Counted from the stretch's first letter, positions 55,023 to 63,884 are shown. The stretch: 64,000 bases of DNA from MED-G105 sp038522945 (GCA_038522945.1 JBCBJV010000001.1:372001-436000); one strand, 5' to 3'. Numbers and translations: made by a program. Notes: a model not told the origin generated them from the sequence alone.

Positions 55023-56486
55023 CTAGACTGCGGCGACCACCGCACCAACACAGATCAGACCGCATAAGATGCTGATACGGTCCTTAAGTGCGAAGACCAC
55101 TGGATCGTCCGGCATGTGTCCACGATGGGCCAATACCCAGATCCGCGAAACCCAATAGATCATGACTAGTGACACGAGCCAGAGTACTTGCGGCCGCGAG
55201 TAGAGTATCGTTACGTCAGGCGAATTTACGAACAACGCCATAATAAGGACAGAGACAAGACTGGATGCGACGCCCAGCATGCTGATGATGTCCCGGTCTT
55301 CCCTATAATACCCCCGCCCCTTGATTTTGCCCGAGTCATCAGGCGTTTTGGACGTTATTTCCGAAAAGCGCTTTACAAGAGCGAGGCCGAAGAAAAAGAA
55401 GACCGAGAATGCGATCAGCCAATCGGACACAATAATCTTTGTTGCCACGGCACCGATCACGATCCGGTAGCCGTAAAGGACGCCAAGGGTCATGGCGTCA
55501 ACCAGGAGTTTTTCTTTGAGATATACTGAATATGTCAGTGTAATAACGATATACCCAAGAAAAAGGGCAGCCACCCAGGGAGACAAAAGCGTTGTGACGG
55601 TGACAAGGCTTATTGCAAGCAACGCCAACGAAATTCCGATGCCATGTGGGATGCTTATCGCACCGCTCGCGAATGGACGGTCTTTCTTTCTTGGATGGGC
55701 CCGGTCAGAACGAATGTCGAGAATATCGTTCCAGAAATACGTGGCCGACGCACAAAGTGAAAAACACAAAAACGCAATAATGCTCGCAAGGACTTTCTCA
55801 ACAAGAACGAATTGCTGTGAAAGAGCGAGAGGAAGAAAGATCAATCCGTTTTTGGCCCATTGATGCGGGCGCATCGCTCTTATGATATCGCGCAGTTGCG
55901 CGGTCTTATCGGGAAACACCTTTTCAATCGCGATGTCGCCAGCGATTTGCTGCGCTGCCTCGTCTGACTCTCCGACAACATAAGCGTGTCGTGCTGCCGT
56001 CCAAACAGATCGATCAGCCTGACTGTCACCGATATAATCGAAAGCGGGACCGAGATCGTTTTCTTTTAGATAGGCCTCAATTGCGAAGCGCTTCGCCTCA
56101 CCTTTCATGTTTTTTCCGTCGCTTGTAGCAATCACATCGACGAAACATCCAAGGTCTGCCGCAACGGCTTCTGCGATTCGCCGATCGGCGGCAGTCGCAA
56201 GAATGACGCGGCGCTTGGTCGCCTGCGCACGCACAAAGCTGAGAACGTGATCGTTAAATCTCAAGTCGGACGCACCAAGGGTGACCCGATCGGCAACAGA
56301 ACTCTTCAGCGCAGCCCGCCCCCTAGAAAGCGCTAGCACCGACATCATAAACCGTGGCGGGCTTGTTTTCGCCAACGCTGCGAGGCCTTCCCAGAGCGTG
56401 TCTCCGGTGACGAGGGTGCCGTCGAGGTCTACAAAAAGAGGCGTGGTGTCTGGCAGAGAACCACTCATTAGGTCGGTAGCACTCAT
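55023..56486 (-). CDS. HAD phosphatase-UbiA prenyltransferase fusion
   Basis: A two-domain protein of about 487 residues. The N-terminal third is a HAD-superfamily phosphatase (LFVDLDGTLVTGDTLWEGL with the nucleophile Asp, later FDYIGDSQADRSVW). The rest is a UbiA-type polytopic transferase with the Asp-rich motif FWNDILDIRSDRAHPRKKDRP and a second acidic stretch EITSKTPDDSGK. The closest class I know is decaprenyl-phosphate phosphoribosyltransferase (Rv3806c-like), which begins arabinose-lipid synthesis, where phosphoribose addition is followed by dephosphorylation. Start ATG 56486 chosen; GTG at 56537 is possible. Confidence 0.85.
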   Translation of the reverse strand: MSATDLMSGSLPDTTPLFVDLDGTLVTGDTLWEGLAALAKTSPPRFMMSVLALSRGRAALKSSVADRVTLGASDLRFNDHVLSFVRAQATKRRVILATAADRRIAEAVAADLGCFVDVIATSDGKNMKGEAKRFAIEAYLKENDLGPAFDYIGDSQADRSVWTAARHAYVVGESDEAAQQIAGDIAIEKVFPDKTAQLRDIIRAMRPHQWAKNGLIFLPLALSQQFVLVEKVLASIIAFLCFSLCASATYFWNDILDIRSDRAHPRKKDRPFASGAISIPHGIGISLALLAISLVTVTTLLSPWVAALFLGYIVITLTYSVYLKEKLLVDAMTLGVLYGYRIVIGAVATKIIVSDWLIAFSVFFFFGLALVKRFSEITSKTPDDSGKIKGRGYYREDRDIISMLGVASSLVSVLIMALFVNSPDVTILYSRPQVLWLVSLVMIYWVSRIWVLAHRGHMPDDPVVFALKDRISILCGLICVGAVVAAV

Positions 56487-56537
56487 ATTGATATAGCCCG
56501 CTTTTGGTATGGCATCGAGTAGAGTAACCAGATCCAC

Positions 56538-56886
56538 ATTATCCGTGCCAACCTGCTGGTTTGCTGAATTAGGGATATATGCTCACGCGAGAATGAAATT
56601 GGCGGCTCGCTTTGCCTGCATTTGTGAAGAGAGTTGGTAAATTTTAGTTGAACCACCTTTCGGCAAAAAGTTTGACATCGGTCAGACTGTTTGCGCCGAC
56701 GGGCAAGCCTACCCTGCGAGACCGGTCCTGATGGAGCCCAGTCTAAGGCCATATGCGGGGTGTTCGATAAGATTTCTGTTTCGGGTTTCACGGACGTCGA
56801 TTGCCTGATCGAGGCTGATCGCATCTTGCTCTCTTGACCGGGCGCTTCTGAACGGGCTTCTCCAAACGGGCTCTAACGGGGAAGTC
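56538..56886. other. Non-coding gap upstream of the UbiA-fusion gene
   Basis: About 350 bases with short closed frames and irregular base composition, between the HAD-UbiA gene and the GNAT gene. I see no RNA-like hairpin or mobile-element end. It is the right-hand edge of the AT-richer glycosylation pair. Confidence 0.5.
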
Positions 56887-57504
56887 CTAACGACGGGGCT
56901 CGCGCACCATTGGCGTCATTACTGGGGAGTCGCCGGCCTGAATCTCGCCAATCGTCTGAAAGCCGTGCCGTTCGTACAGGGATATGTTTCGCAGATTGGA
57001 TGATTCCAGATAGGCGATAAGCCCGTCTTCGTCGCACCGCTGCAGGGCGTGCTTCATCAATGTGCCGCCAAGCCCCTGCCCGATTGAGATCGGATCTGCC
57101 GCAATCAGAGGCAGATACCAGCATGCCGTCTCCGGGTGGAAGCTATCCATCTGCTCAAAAAGTGAGCCGATTTCGCCCATCCGGCTTTCGGCAATCGACG
57201 CCCCGAGAACCCCCATCAATTCTTCCTCATCGGGATTAACATCAGGTGGCAACCACATCGCCGCGGCATCGACGCCGGACGCGCTTGTCGCCCCCTTTCC
57301 AGCAGCGCCTGTGGCGTAGACGGTTTCATGGTCGAAGCCCTTACCGCCAAATGCCGCCGCGAACCGGGGCATCGTTTCAAGGTAGGTCGCCGGATCCGGC
57401 CAGAGCCAGCGGGCAATCGGGTCGGCCGCAAATCCAAGAGTGATAGTCCGGAGAACAGCGTCCCGATCCGATGAATTTGCGATCTTTACCTCAGGTGCCT
57501 GCAT
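56887..57504 (-). CDS. GNAT family N-acetyltransferase
   Basis: A 205-residue GNAT protein. The acetyl-CoA pyrophosphate loop is visible as IGQGLGGTLMKHAL (Q/R-x-x-G-x-G/A) near residue 149, followed by LIAYLESSNLRNISLYERHGF, the usual beta5/alpha4 end of the fold. ATG at 57504 with GGGGA upstream; the longer open frame is not conserved. Substrate unknown. Divergent from erpA. Confidence 0.87.
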   Translation of the reverse strand: MQAPEVKIANSSDRDAVLRTITLGFAADPIARWLWPDPATYLETMPRFAAAFGGKGFDHETVYATGAAGKGATSASGVDAAAMWLPPDVNPDEEELMGVLGASIAESRMGEIGSLFEQMDSFHPETACWYLPLIAADPISIGQGLGGTLMKHALQRCDEDGLIAYLESSNLRNISLYERHGFQTIGEIQAGDSPVMTPMVREPRR

Positions 57505-57667
57505 GTCGCGTCCCCAATTAGTGCCCGCGGCCCCCCGTGGCCCCGCGCGGCCGTTGAACGGGAAACCATAGGCCTCCGCGCCGGAATATGGCAACGAGAG
57601 ATGGCATTAACTTGCATTGAAAGCGTGCACGCCTAAATATCGGGTTCGCAGCGAGAGAGGAACCGTT

Positions 57668-58006
57668 ATGACCACCGCCACGCTCAATGTGACTGTTTCA
57701 GACCGCGCCGCAACGCGGATTTCGGAAATTCTGGCGAAAGAGCCGGCGGGTTCCATGCTGCGGGTCGCGGTCAATGGCGGCGGCTGCTCAGGCTTCCAGT
57801 ACGAGTTCGCGATCACCGCTGACCAGAACGACGACGACATCGCCATCGAGAAAGGCGGCGTCACCGTACTTGTGGATGAAACCTCCCTGGAGTTCATGGG
57901 CGGCTCGGAAATCGACTTTTCCGATGAGCTGATTGGCGCGGCGTTCAAGATCGTCAATCCGAACGCGACCGCCAGCTGTGGCTGCGGCACGAGCTTTTCA
58001 GTTTAG
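57668..58006 (+). CDS. erpA: Iron-sulfur cluster insertion protein ErpA
   Basis: A 112-residue A-type Fe-S carrier (IscA/ErpA/HesB). The three cluster-binding cysteines are present: one in NGGGCSGFQYEF near residue 40, and two in SCGCGTSFSV at the end. SD GAGAGGA precedes the ATG; the open frame is longer upstream but homology begins at MTTATLNVTVSDRAA. In many alphaproteobacteria erpA is beside dgt and xth; here the AT-rich pair and GNAT lie between it and dgt. Confidence 0.93.
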   Translation: MTTATLNVTVSDRAATRISEILAKEPAGSMLRVAVNGGGCSGFQYEFAITADQNDDDIAIEKGGVTVLVDETSLEFMGGSEIDFSDELIGAAFKIVNPNATASCGCGTSFSV

Positions 58007-58013
58007 GCCGCCC

Positions 58014-58667
58014 CTACCCCAATTCGGTCACGATCCCAGAGCCTTCGTCCACGAGATCTCGGCCGGACTTCCAGACATCACCGCGCTGCCAGTCGTCGCG
58101 CAAGCGATCGACCCAGGCGGGATCAACCTGCCCGTCATCGAAGTAGCGCCTCAAGAACCGTTCCGCGACGTATTCGCGTTCAGCGGGAAGCTGCTCAGCA
58201 ACCTCATCCGTATACAGATCCACCGCAATCGGCTGGTGGAACATGAAGCGGGCATTCGGCGCGGCACGCCGCTGCTCGCCTTGCATGAAAATCGGCACGC
58301 ACATGGAAAGGCAGTCATCGCCCGGTAGGATCTCCGTCATCACCGGGTGGCTGCGCTGCATGTAACGGATCACACCGATCACCTCGTTACCTTCCGCGAG
58401 GGCCCCGCCCGGCGAATCAAGACGGATCAGAAAGGCATCGGCCTCGCCGCGCCATTCCTCGAAGGCATCTTCAAACCGGCGAGCCATTGGCGCGCGGACA
58501 TCGCCGCGCCAGGAGAACACAACGGTCCCGTCACCGCGTGCATCAACGTCAAGCTCAGGCGCCCCACGCAGCAAGGCCTGATCCCCTGACCACATCAAGA
58601 ACGCGATCACGCCGAACAGAAACAGCGTGGTAAACAGCGTCAGCTGGTTCTTCTGGTTTGTCGTCAA
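58014..58667 (-). CDS. ClpP-fold membrane-anchored protein (COG3904-like)
   Basis: A 217-residue protein with an N-terminal membrane anchor (LTLFTTLFLFGVIAFLMWSG) and a ClpP/crotonase-type domain outside. AFLIRLDSPGGALAEGNEVI is the oxyanion-hole strand of serine peptidases of this fold, and the position of the catalytic Ser holds DDCLSMCVPIFMQG (Cys-x-Ser-x-Cys). This pattern occurs in the COG3904 group, whose activity is undefined. Starts with TTG at 58667 preceded by AAAGGTG. Converges on erpA. Confidence 0.82.
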   Translation of the reverse strand: MTTNQKNQLTLFTTLFLFGVIAFLMWSGDQALLRGAPELDVDARGDGTVVFSWRGDVRAPMARRFEDAFEEWRGEADAFLIRLDSPGGALAEGNEVIGVIRYMQRSHPVMTEILPGDDCLSMCVPIFMQGEQRRAAPNARFMFHQPIAVDLYTDEVAEQLPAEREYVAERFLRRYFDDGQVDPAWVDRLRDDWQRGDVWKSGRDLVDEGSGIVTELG

Positions 58668-58840
58668 GGCACACCTTTCAACGCAACACTTGTCGGACCA
58701 TCACTTATTTTCGGCACACAGCAGCCCAATTGATCACCGGCTGCGCACCAAGCTCGCGGCCCTTACAATACTTATGATAAGCACTCAGGTAAGAAATTAT
58801 AACTCAATCGACAAAAATAAGCTGGAGTTCAGTCTCTCTT

Positions 58841-59524
58841 ATGTCCCAGACAATGTCCGTCAGCGACGCCCTCGAAAAGCGGATATCCGTGCGTGCCTAT
58901 CTTAACAAAGAGGTCACCCAAGACGCCGTTCGCGCCATACTTGAAACTGCAAAACTCTCTCCGTCCGGCGGCAATGTTCAGCCCTGGCGCATAGACGTCG
59001 TCATGGGCGCCAAACGCGATGGGCTAGTAGATGAGGTCAAGGCCCGCATCCAGGAAAACCCGTTCGCCCAGGAAAACGAACTCGCCGTCTATCCGGAAGG
59101 GCTCTGGGAACCCTTCCGTACCCGGCGTTATACGCTCGGCGAGCAGATGTATGAAAAGCTTGGCGTACCCCGCGAAGACAAGGTCGCGCGCCTTATGTGG
59201 CTGCAGCGGAACTTTGAGTTTTTCGGCGCGCCGGCCGGGCTTTTCTTTTCCCTTGATCGCCGGTTCGACAAGGGCCAGTGGGCGCACCTCGGCATGCTGA
59301 TGCAATCCATTGCGCTTGCCGCGACCGAGCGCGGTCTCGGCACCTGCATGCAGGAAGCCTGGCAGACCCGCGCCAAAACGGTCTCAGAGTTTCTGGACCT
59401 GCCTGATACTCAACAACTCTATTGCGGCATGGCGCTCGGACACGCCGACCCTGACGCACCGGTGAACACGCTGCGCTCTGAACGCGCGGCACTCGATGAG
59501 TTTGTGACCTTTCATACCGACTAG
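58841..59524 (+). CDS. Nitroreductase family protein
   Basis: A 227-residue FMN-dependent NAD(P)H nitroreductase-type protein. The FMN-binding start SVSDALEKRISVRAYLNKEV, then LETAKLSPSGGNVQPWRIDVV near residues 34-55, and the C-terminal LGTCMQEAWQ and MALGHADPDAPVN are typical. Probably reduces quinones, enones or nitroaromatics. Operon-like run with the DUF6151 and SRPBCC genes that follow. Confidence 0.92.
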   Translation: MSQTMSVSDALEKRISVRAYLNKEVTQDAVRAILETAKLSPSGGNVQPWRIDVVMGAKRDGLVDEVKARIQENPFAQENELAVYPEGLWEPFRTRRYTLGEQMYEKLGVPREDKVARLMWLQRNFEFFGAPAGLFFSLDRRFDKGQWAHLGMLMQSIALAATERGLGTCMQEAWQTRAKTVSEFLDLPDTQQLYCGMALGHADPDAPVNTLRSERAALDEFVTFHTD

Positions 59525-59540
59525 CGCCGGAAGGAGCCTC

Positions 59541-60164
59541 ATGGACCGCACACTTTCCATCAGCTGCGATTGTGGTGCCATCGTCGGCACACTCCATGAC
59601 ATGACCCCGACCAAGGGGGCACACGTCATGTGTTATTGCAGCGACTGTCAGGCGTTTGCTCACTTCCTTGAAAAAGACAAGGACGTGCTGGATGCGCGCG
59701 GCGGCAGCGCTATCTTTCAGACGCTACCCTCGCGCGTGACGTTCGAGCGCGGCACAGACCACCTCGCCGCGGTGAAAGTGACGCCGACTGGGATCCTGCG
59801 ATGGCACTGCCGCGCCTGCCGGTCACCGATCGGCAACACGGCACCATCGCCGAAAATCCCTTTTGTTGGCCTGCTGACAACCGCTATCAGCGGTAGCGGC
59901 AAGGACGAGACGCTCGGCCCGTTAATTGGCGCTGTTCACCAGCAGGACGCAGGGCCCGGGAACGACCCGCTTGTCGCCAAAGCAAGCCCGCTTCAGCTGG
60001 CGAAATTCATTGGGCGGATCATAAAAGGCCGTCTGACCGGCGATGCCAAACACTCGCCTTTCTTCGATGCCTCGGGCACCCCCATTTCAGAGCCATTCGT
60101 AATCGACCCGGACTTGCGTGCCGAGATTGACAACAAGATCGTCGCTGGCGGGAGGGCCAATTGA
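59541..60164 (+). CDS. DUF6151 family protein
   Basis: A 207-residue protein with two pairs of cysteines (CDCGAIVG and CYCSDCQAFA; later WHCRACRSPIG) likely to hold a zinc ion in a GFA-like fold. Recognised as the DUF6151 family; function unknown. Its last bases overlap the start of the SRPBCC gene, so the pair is coupled. Confidence 0.82.
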   Translation: MDRTLSISCDCGAIVGTLHDMTPTKGAHVMCYCSDCQAFAHFLEKDKDVLDARGGSAIFQTLPSRVTFERGTDHLAAVKVTPTGILRWHCRACRSPIGNTAPSPKIPFVGLLTTAISGSGKDETLGPLIGAVHQQDAGPGNDPLVAKASPLQLAKFIGRIIKGRLTGDAKHSPFFDASGTPISEPFVIDPDLRAEIDNKIVAGGRAN

Positions 60165-60643
60165 GCCGAGGACTGACCGTCAAAGTTACGACCACCGTAC
60201 CCCGCCCCAGTGACGAGGTGTTCGACCATGCTGCGGCGATGCGCCCGGAAGCGCTGGTCCAACGCCGTGGCCCGATGCCCGGTATTGTCCGCGCGGAAGG
60301 TGCCATTCCGTATACCGCGGTTGGCGATATCCGAACGCTTTCCATGTCTGACGGCAACACGCTGACCGAAACGCTCACGGCGATCGAGCCGCCATCCCGT
60401 TATGCCTACACGGTCTCCAGTTTTGCCGGCTGGTTTGCCGCGCTTGCCACAGCCGCAGATACGACCTGGTTTTTCGAAGAGGCAGACGGGGCGACGACCG
60501 TGACCTGGCAGGTTGAGTTCATCCCGAACGGCACAGCCGGCCGACTGTTTCTGCCTTTCGTGGTGCAATCATTCTGGCCCGGCTTCATGGCCGCCAGCCT
60601 TGACCGGCTAAAAACATCGCTTACGGAAGACGTCACCGCTTAG
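60161..60643 (+). CDS. SRPBCC family protein (START-like)
   Basis: A 160-residue polyketide-cyclase/START-like ligand-binding fold. Strands and the long C-terminal helix are visible (TTTVPRPSDEVFDHAAAM ... LTAIEPPSRYAYTVSSF ... VTWQVEFIPNGTAGRLFLPFVVQSF). Start is TTG at 60161 inside the DUF6151 stop, with GGAGGG close upstream. Ligand unknown. Confidence 0.83.
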   Translation: MSRGLTVKVTTTVPRPSDEVFDHAAAMRPEALVQRRGPMPGIVRAEGAIPYTAVGDIRTLSMSDGNTLTETLTAIEPPSRYAYTVSSFAGWFAALATAADTTWFFEEADGATTVTWQVEFIPNGTAGRLFLPFVVQSFWPGFMAASLDRLKTSLTEDVTA

Positions 60644-60670
60644 CGACATTCTAAAAGGACCCGTAATTCA

Positions 60671-61453
60671 GTGAAAATCGCGACATTCAACGTCAATTCA
60701 ATCAACGCTCGACTGCCGAACATCCTTACTTGGATCGACGACAGCGCGCCGGATGTGGTGGTCTTCCAGGAGATCAAATGCGTGGATGAGAAGTTCCCCG
60801 CGCTGGAATTTGAAGACCGCGGCTATAATGTCGCCGTGCACGGACAAAAGACCTATAACGGCGTTGCTCTACTCTCCAAGCATCCGGTCGATGACGTGAT
60901 AACCGGCCTGCCGGGGGATGCCGACGACGATCAGGCCCGCTATATCGAGGCAATGATTTTGCCCGAAGATAAAGCGCCAGTCCGGCTCGGGGGGCTTTAT
61001 CTGCCCAATGGCAATCCCGCGCCGGGCCCAAAATATGACTACAAACTGAAATGGATGAAGCGCTTGATCAAACGCGCCGATAAACTGCTGACGGAAGAAG
61101 AGCCATTCGTGCTCGCGGGCGACTTCAACGTTATTCCGCAGGAAGAAGATTGTTACGACCCGGTTGCCTGGGAAGAAGATGCCCTCTTCCGCCCGGAAAC
61201 CCGCAACCAGTACAGGACTCTTTTAAACATGGGGCTCACCGATGCCTTACGCCAGATCGACCCCATGGGCGTGCGCTACACGTTCTGGGACTATCAGCGC
61301 GGTGCCTGGGAGAAAGACCATGGCATCCGCATCGATCATCTATTGCTCAGCCCCCAGATTGCCGATCGTCTGGCGGACGCAGGCGTTGACCGAAAAGTCC
61401 GTGGACGGGAAAAAGCCAGTGACCACGTGCCAGTCTGGATCACGCTGCATTAG
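60671..61453 (+). CDS. xth: Exodeoxyribonuclease III
   Basis: A 260-residue AP endonuclease/3'-exonuclease of base-excision repair. Motifs: KIATFNVNSINARLPNILTWI, FQEIKCVDEKFP (metal Glu), LAGDFNVIPQEEDCYDP (catalytic Asp/Asn), RIDHLLLSPQ and KASDHVPVWI (catalytic Asp-His). GTG start. Short gap of 9 bases to the following SDR gene. Confidence 0.95.
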   Translation: MKIATFNVNSINARLPNILTWIDDSAPDVVVFQEIKCVDEKFPALEFEDRGYNVAVHGQKTYNGVALLSKHPVDDVITGLPGDADDDQARYIEAMILPEDKAPVRLGGLYLPNGNPAPGPKYDYKLKWMKRLIKRADKLLTEEEPFVLAGDFNVIPQEEDCYDPVAWEEDALFRPETRNQYRTLLNMGLTDALRQIDPMGVRYTFWDYQRGAWEKDHGIRIDHLLLSPQIADRLADAGVDRKVRGREKASDHVPVWITLH

Positions 61454-61462
61454 GGGGCCCGC

Positions 61463-62236
61463 TTGAGCGATCCACAAAAAGTCTTTCTGGTCATCGGCGC
61501 CGGGGCCGGGATTGGCGGCTCGGCGGGCAAGCGTTTTGCCAGCGGCGGCTATCATGCGGTCCTTTGCCGTCGCAGCGACAGGCAAGGGCTCGACGCCATG
61601 GTCGACGGGATCAAGGCCTCGGGCGGCAAGGCAACAGGCCGCCTTCTCAACGCAGTTGAAGACAACACCATCGAAGACCTGATCAACGAGGTCGAACGGG
61701 ATATCGGGCCCGTCGACGTGTGCCTCTTTAATCTGGGCGCCCAAATCGGCAATCGCGCCCTTGGTGATACGACCTATAAGCAGTTTGAACTCGGCTGGCG
61801 CATGGCAACGTTCGCGTTGTTCCGTGTGGCCTCCAGCCTGTTCCCGAAAATGGTCGAGCGCGGGAATGGCACCCTGTTGGTGACTTCGGCCACGGCTGCG
61901 GTGCGCGGTAACAAAGGCCAGCACTCCCACGCCGCCGCCATGGGCGGGCGTCGGATGCTCTGCCAGACGCTGAATGCTGAGTTTACCCCGCAAGGCATTC
62001 ACGTGGCGCACGTGCTTATCGATGGCGCGGTCGATGCCCCGGACACGCTCGGCAAAATGCTGGGGCCCGATGCCTTCAAGGCTTTCCGCGAGGCGAAAGG
62101 TCTGGACAAAGACGGATTGCTTTTGCCTGAAAAGATCGCCGAGACCTATTGGCACCTCGCCCATCAACACCGGTCCGCGTGGACCCACGAAATTGATTTG
62201 CGCGCCTGGTCAGACCTTCCGTGGTGGAACCATTAG
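61463..62236 (+). CDS. Atypical short-chain dehydrogenase (no YxxxK)
   Basis: A 257-residue SDR-fold protein. The dinucleotide motif is GAGAGIGGSAGKRFA near residue 12 and NLGAQIG takes the NNAG position. Where the catalytic Tyr-x-x-x-Lys belongs, the sequence reads HSHAAAMGGRRML: no Tyr and no Lys at the right spacing, though the catalytic Ser is retained in VTSATAAVRG. TTG start at 61463 with AGGGGG upstream. Either the reaction differs from a classical SDR or it is a binding protein. Confidence 0.83.
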   Translation: MSDPQKVFLVIGAGAGIGGSAGKRFASGGYHAVLCRRSDRQGLDAMVDGIKASGGKATGRLLNAVEDNTIEDLINEVERDIGPVDVCLFNLGAQIGNRALGDTTYKQFELGWRMATFALFRVASSLFPKMVERGNGTLLVTSATAAVRGNKGQHSHAAAMGGRRMLCQTLNAEFTPQGIHVAHVLIDGAVDAPDTLGKMLGPDAFKAFREAKGLDKDGLLLPEKIAETYWHLAHQHRSAWTHEIDLRAWSDLPWWNH

Positions 62237-62269
62237 GCGTGCTAATCTTATCCAAAACCGGAGACCCCC

Positions 62270-62887
62270 ATGACCAAAGCCCCCATCACCAAAACCCTTG
62301 ATTTCCTGTTCGACTTCGCCAGCCCCAATGCCTATTTCGCCTACAAGGTCTTACCACCAATTCTTGAGCGTACTGGCGCGGACCTGAAAATGACCCCGGT
62401 GCTCCTTGGTGGCATTTTCAAAGCCACCGGCAACCAGCCGCCTATGGTTCAGGCGGCGAATGTCCCGGCGAAACTCAAATACGGGATGCTTGAGATTGAC
62501 CGCTTTGTGAAAAAGCATCACCTCACAAACTATCAGTTCAACCCTCATTTCCCAGTGAACACGCTTGCCATGATGCGGGCCTCAATCGTCGCTGATGCGG
62601 ACGGCAAGCTGGCACCCTTCCTGGAAGCCGGGTTCAAAGCCATGTGGGAAGACGGCCTCAACATGGCCGATGCGGACGTTATGGCGGGCGCGCTAAACGC
62701 GGCCGGGTTCGACGCCGCGGAGATGCTCACCCGCACGCAAGACCCGGACGTTAAGGCAAAACTCATGGCCAACACAGAGGATGCAGTCGCGCGCGGCGTC
62801 TTCGGCATCCCGACATTCTTCGTGGGCGATGAAATGTACTTCGGCAAGGACCGCCTCGGCGAGATCGAAGAGGCGCTGGGCGCCTAG
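62270..62887 (+). CDS. 2-hydroxychromene-2-carboxylate isomerase family protein
   Basis: A 205-residue DsbA-fold HCCA isomerase. LDFLFDFASPNAYFAYKVL at the start holds the conserved Ser that takes the place of the thiol in DsbA; FGIPTFFVGDEMYFGKDRLGEIEEAL at the end is the cis-Pro and glutathione-binding strand. In naphthalene degraders it isomerises HCCA; outside that context the substrate is uncertain. Same strand and close behind the SDR gene. Confidence 0.9.
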   Translation: MTKAPITKTLDFLFDFASPNAYFAYKVLPPILERTGADLKMTPVLLGGIFKATGNQPPMVQAANVPAKLKYGMLEIDRFVKKHHLTNYQFNPHFPVNTLAMMRASIVADADGKLAPFLEAGFKAMWEDGLNMADADVMAGALNAAGFDAAEMLTRTQDPDVKAKLMANTEDAVARGVFGIPTFFVGDEMYFGKDRLGEIEEALGA

Positions 62888-62912
62888 CGTCGTCGAGTGA
62901 AAGGGGAGAAAT

Positions 62913-63884
62913 GTGACTGATACAGATCAACGGCAAGTTCGTCCAATTATCGCTGGGCTTCTAAGTCTAATTTCTTGGGGATTGGGTGCTTATTATCTTG
63001 GACGATCCGCACTAGCGATAAAGCTTGCCGGTGCTCATCTCGTATTTGGCATAGTCCTAGGGCTAGGGTTCATCGCATTGCTAATGAATGGCACATCGTT
63101 TCCTTTACTTGACAACGCCAGTTTGAAATCTGGCTCGCTCAATTTAATTGGTCTCGCCTTTTCAATACCTTTGGCCATGTGGATATGGCGACTAGCTGCC
63201 AGACAGAAAACGGCGAAACGAGCAAATCCGGTTCGCCTATTTGGATATGCCGCGATATGGGGTGTACCTATCGTATTATCGACTATAATCGCGTTTCTTG
63301 TTCGCGGAGGCCTCTATCAACCGATCTATGTTGCCTCCGGAGCAATGCAGCCAACCCTCTCAATCGACCAAGTCGTCATTGTAGACAAAAGAGCATATGG
63401 GTACGGACAATATACATTTCATCCGCTCAACGGTTTTTTCCCAACGTCACGTCGTGCAGAAAATGTCCCTAATCGCGGTGATATCATCGTCTTTCGCCCT
63501 TATAGGGACCCAAACTATGATTACATCTTTCGACTGATCGGCATGCCCGGCGACAAAATAGACATTAAAGAGGGCGTGGTCTGGATCAATGACAAAGAAG
63601 TTCCGCGCGAATTTTTAGGAAGCAACGAGTTTGTGCGGTTCGATGGCACGATTGAAAAAATGGATCTCTTCAAAGAAACACTTCCGAATGGTATTTCATA
63701 TGTTGTCGCTGATGCCGGCGAAGGGCCATTAGATAATGTTGGGCCCTATTTCCTCCCGGAAGAGCGCTATTTTTTGATGGGCGATAATCGAGACCGCGCT
63801 CAGGATAGCAGGGTCGTTTATGCCATTGGGTATGTCCCCCATGACAATTTGATCGGAAAGGCGATTTTGCCCGAGTCCGAGTAA
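62913..63884 (+). CDS. Catalytically altered signal peptidase I-like membrane protein
   Basis: A 323-residue S26-family homologue. About 115 N-terminal residues form three to four membrane helices, then the peptidase-type domain follows with box B-E motifs: SGAMQPTLSIDQVVI, RGDIIVFRPY, DYIFRLIGMPGDKIDI, and MGDNRDRAQDSR. The catalytic Ser of SGSMxPT is Ala here, and the catalytic Lys of DYIKR is Phe. Both dyad positions are lost while the scaffold motifs remain. GTG start. Visibly AT-richer than the genes before it. Confidence 0.87.
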   Translation: MTDTDQRQVRPIIAGLLSLISWGLGAYYLGRSALAIKLAGAHLVFGIVLGLGFIALLMNGTSFPLLDNASLKSGSLNLIGLAFSIPLAMWIWRLAARQKTAKRANPVRLFGYAAIWGVPIVLSTIIAFLVRGGLYQPIYVASGAMQPTLSIDQVVIVDKRAYGYGQYTFHPLNGFFPTSRRAENVPNRGDIIVFRPYRDPNYDYIFRLIGMPGDKIDIKEGVVWINDKEVPREFLGSNEFVRFDGTIEKMDLFKETLPNGISYVVADAGEGPLDNVGPYFLPEERYFLMGDNRDRAQDSRVVYAIGYVPHDNLIGKAILPESE

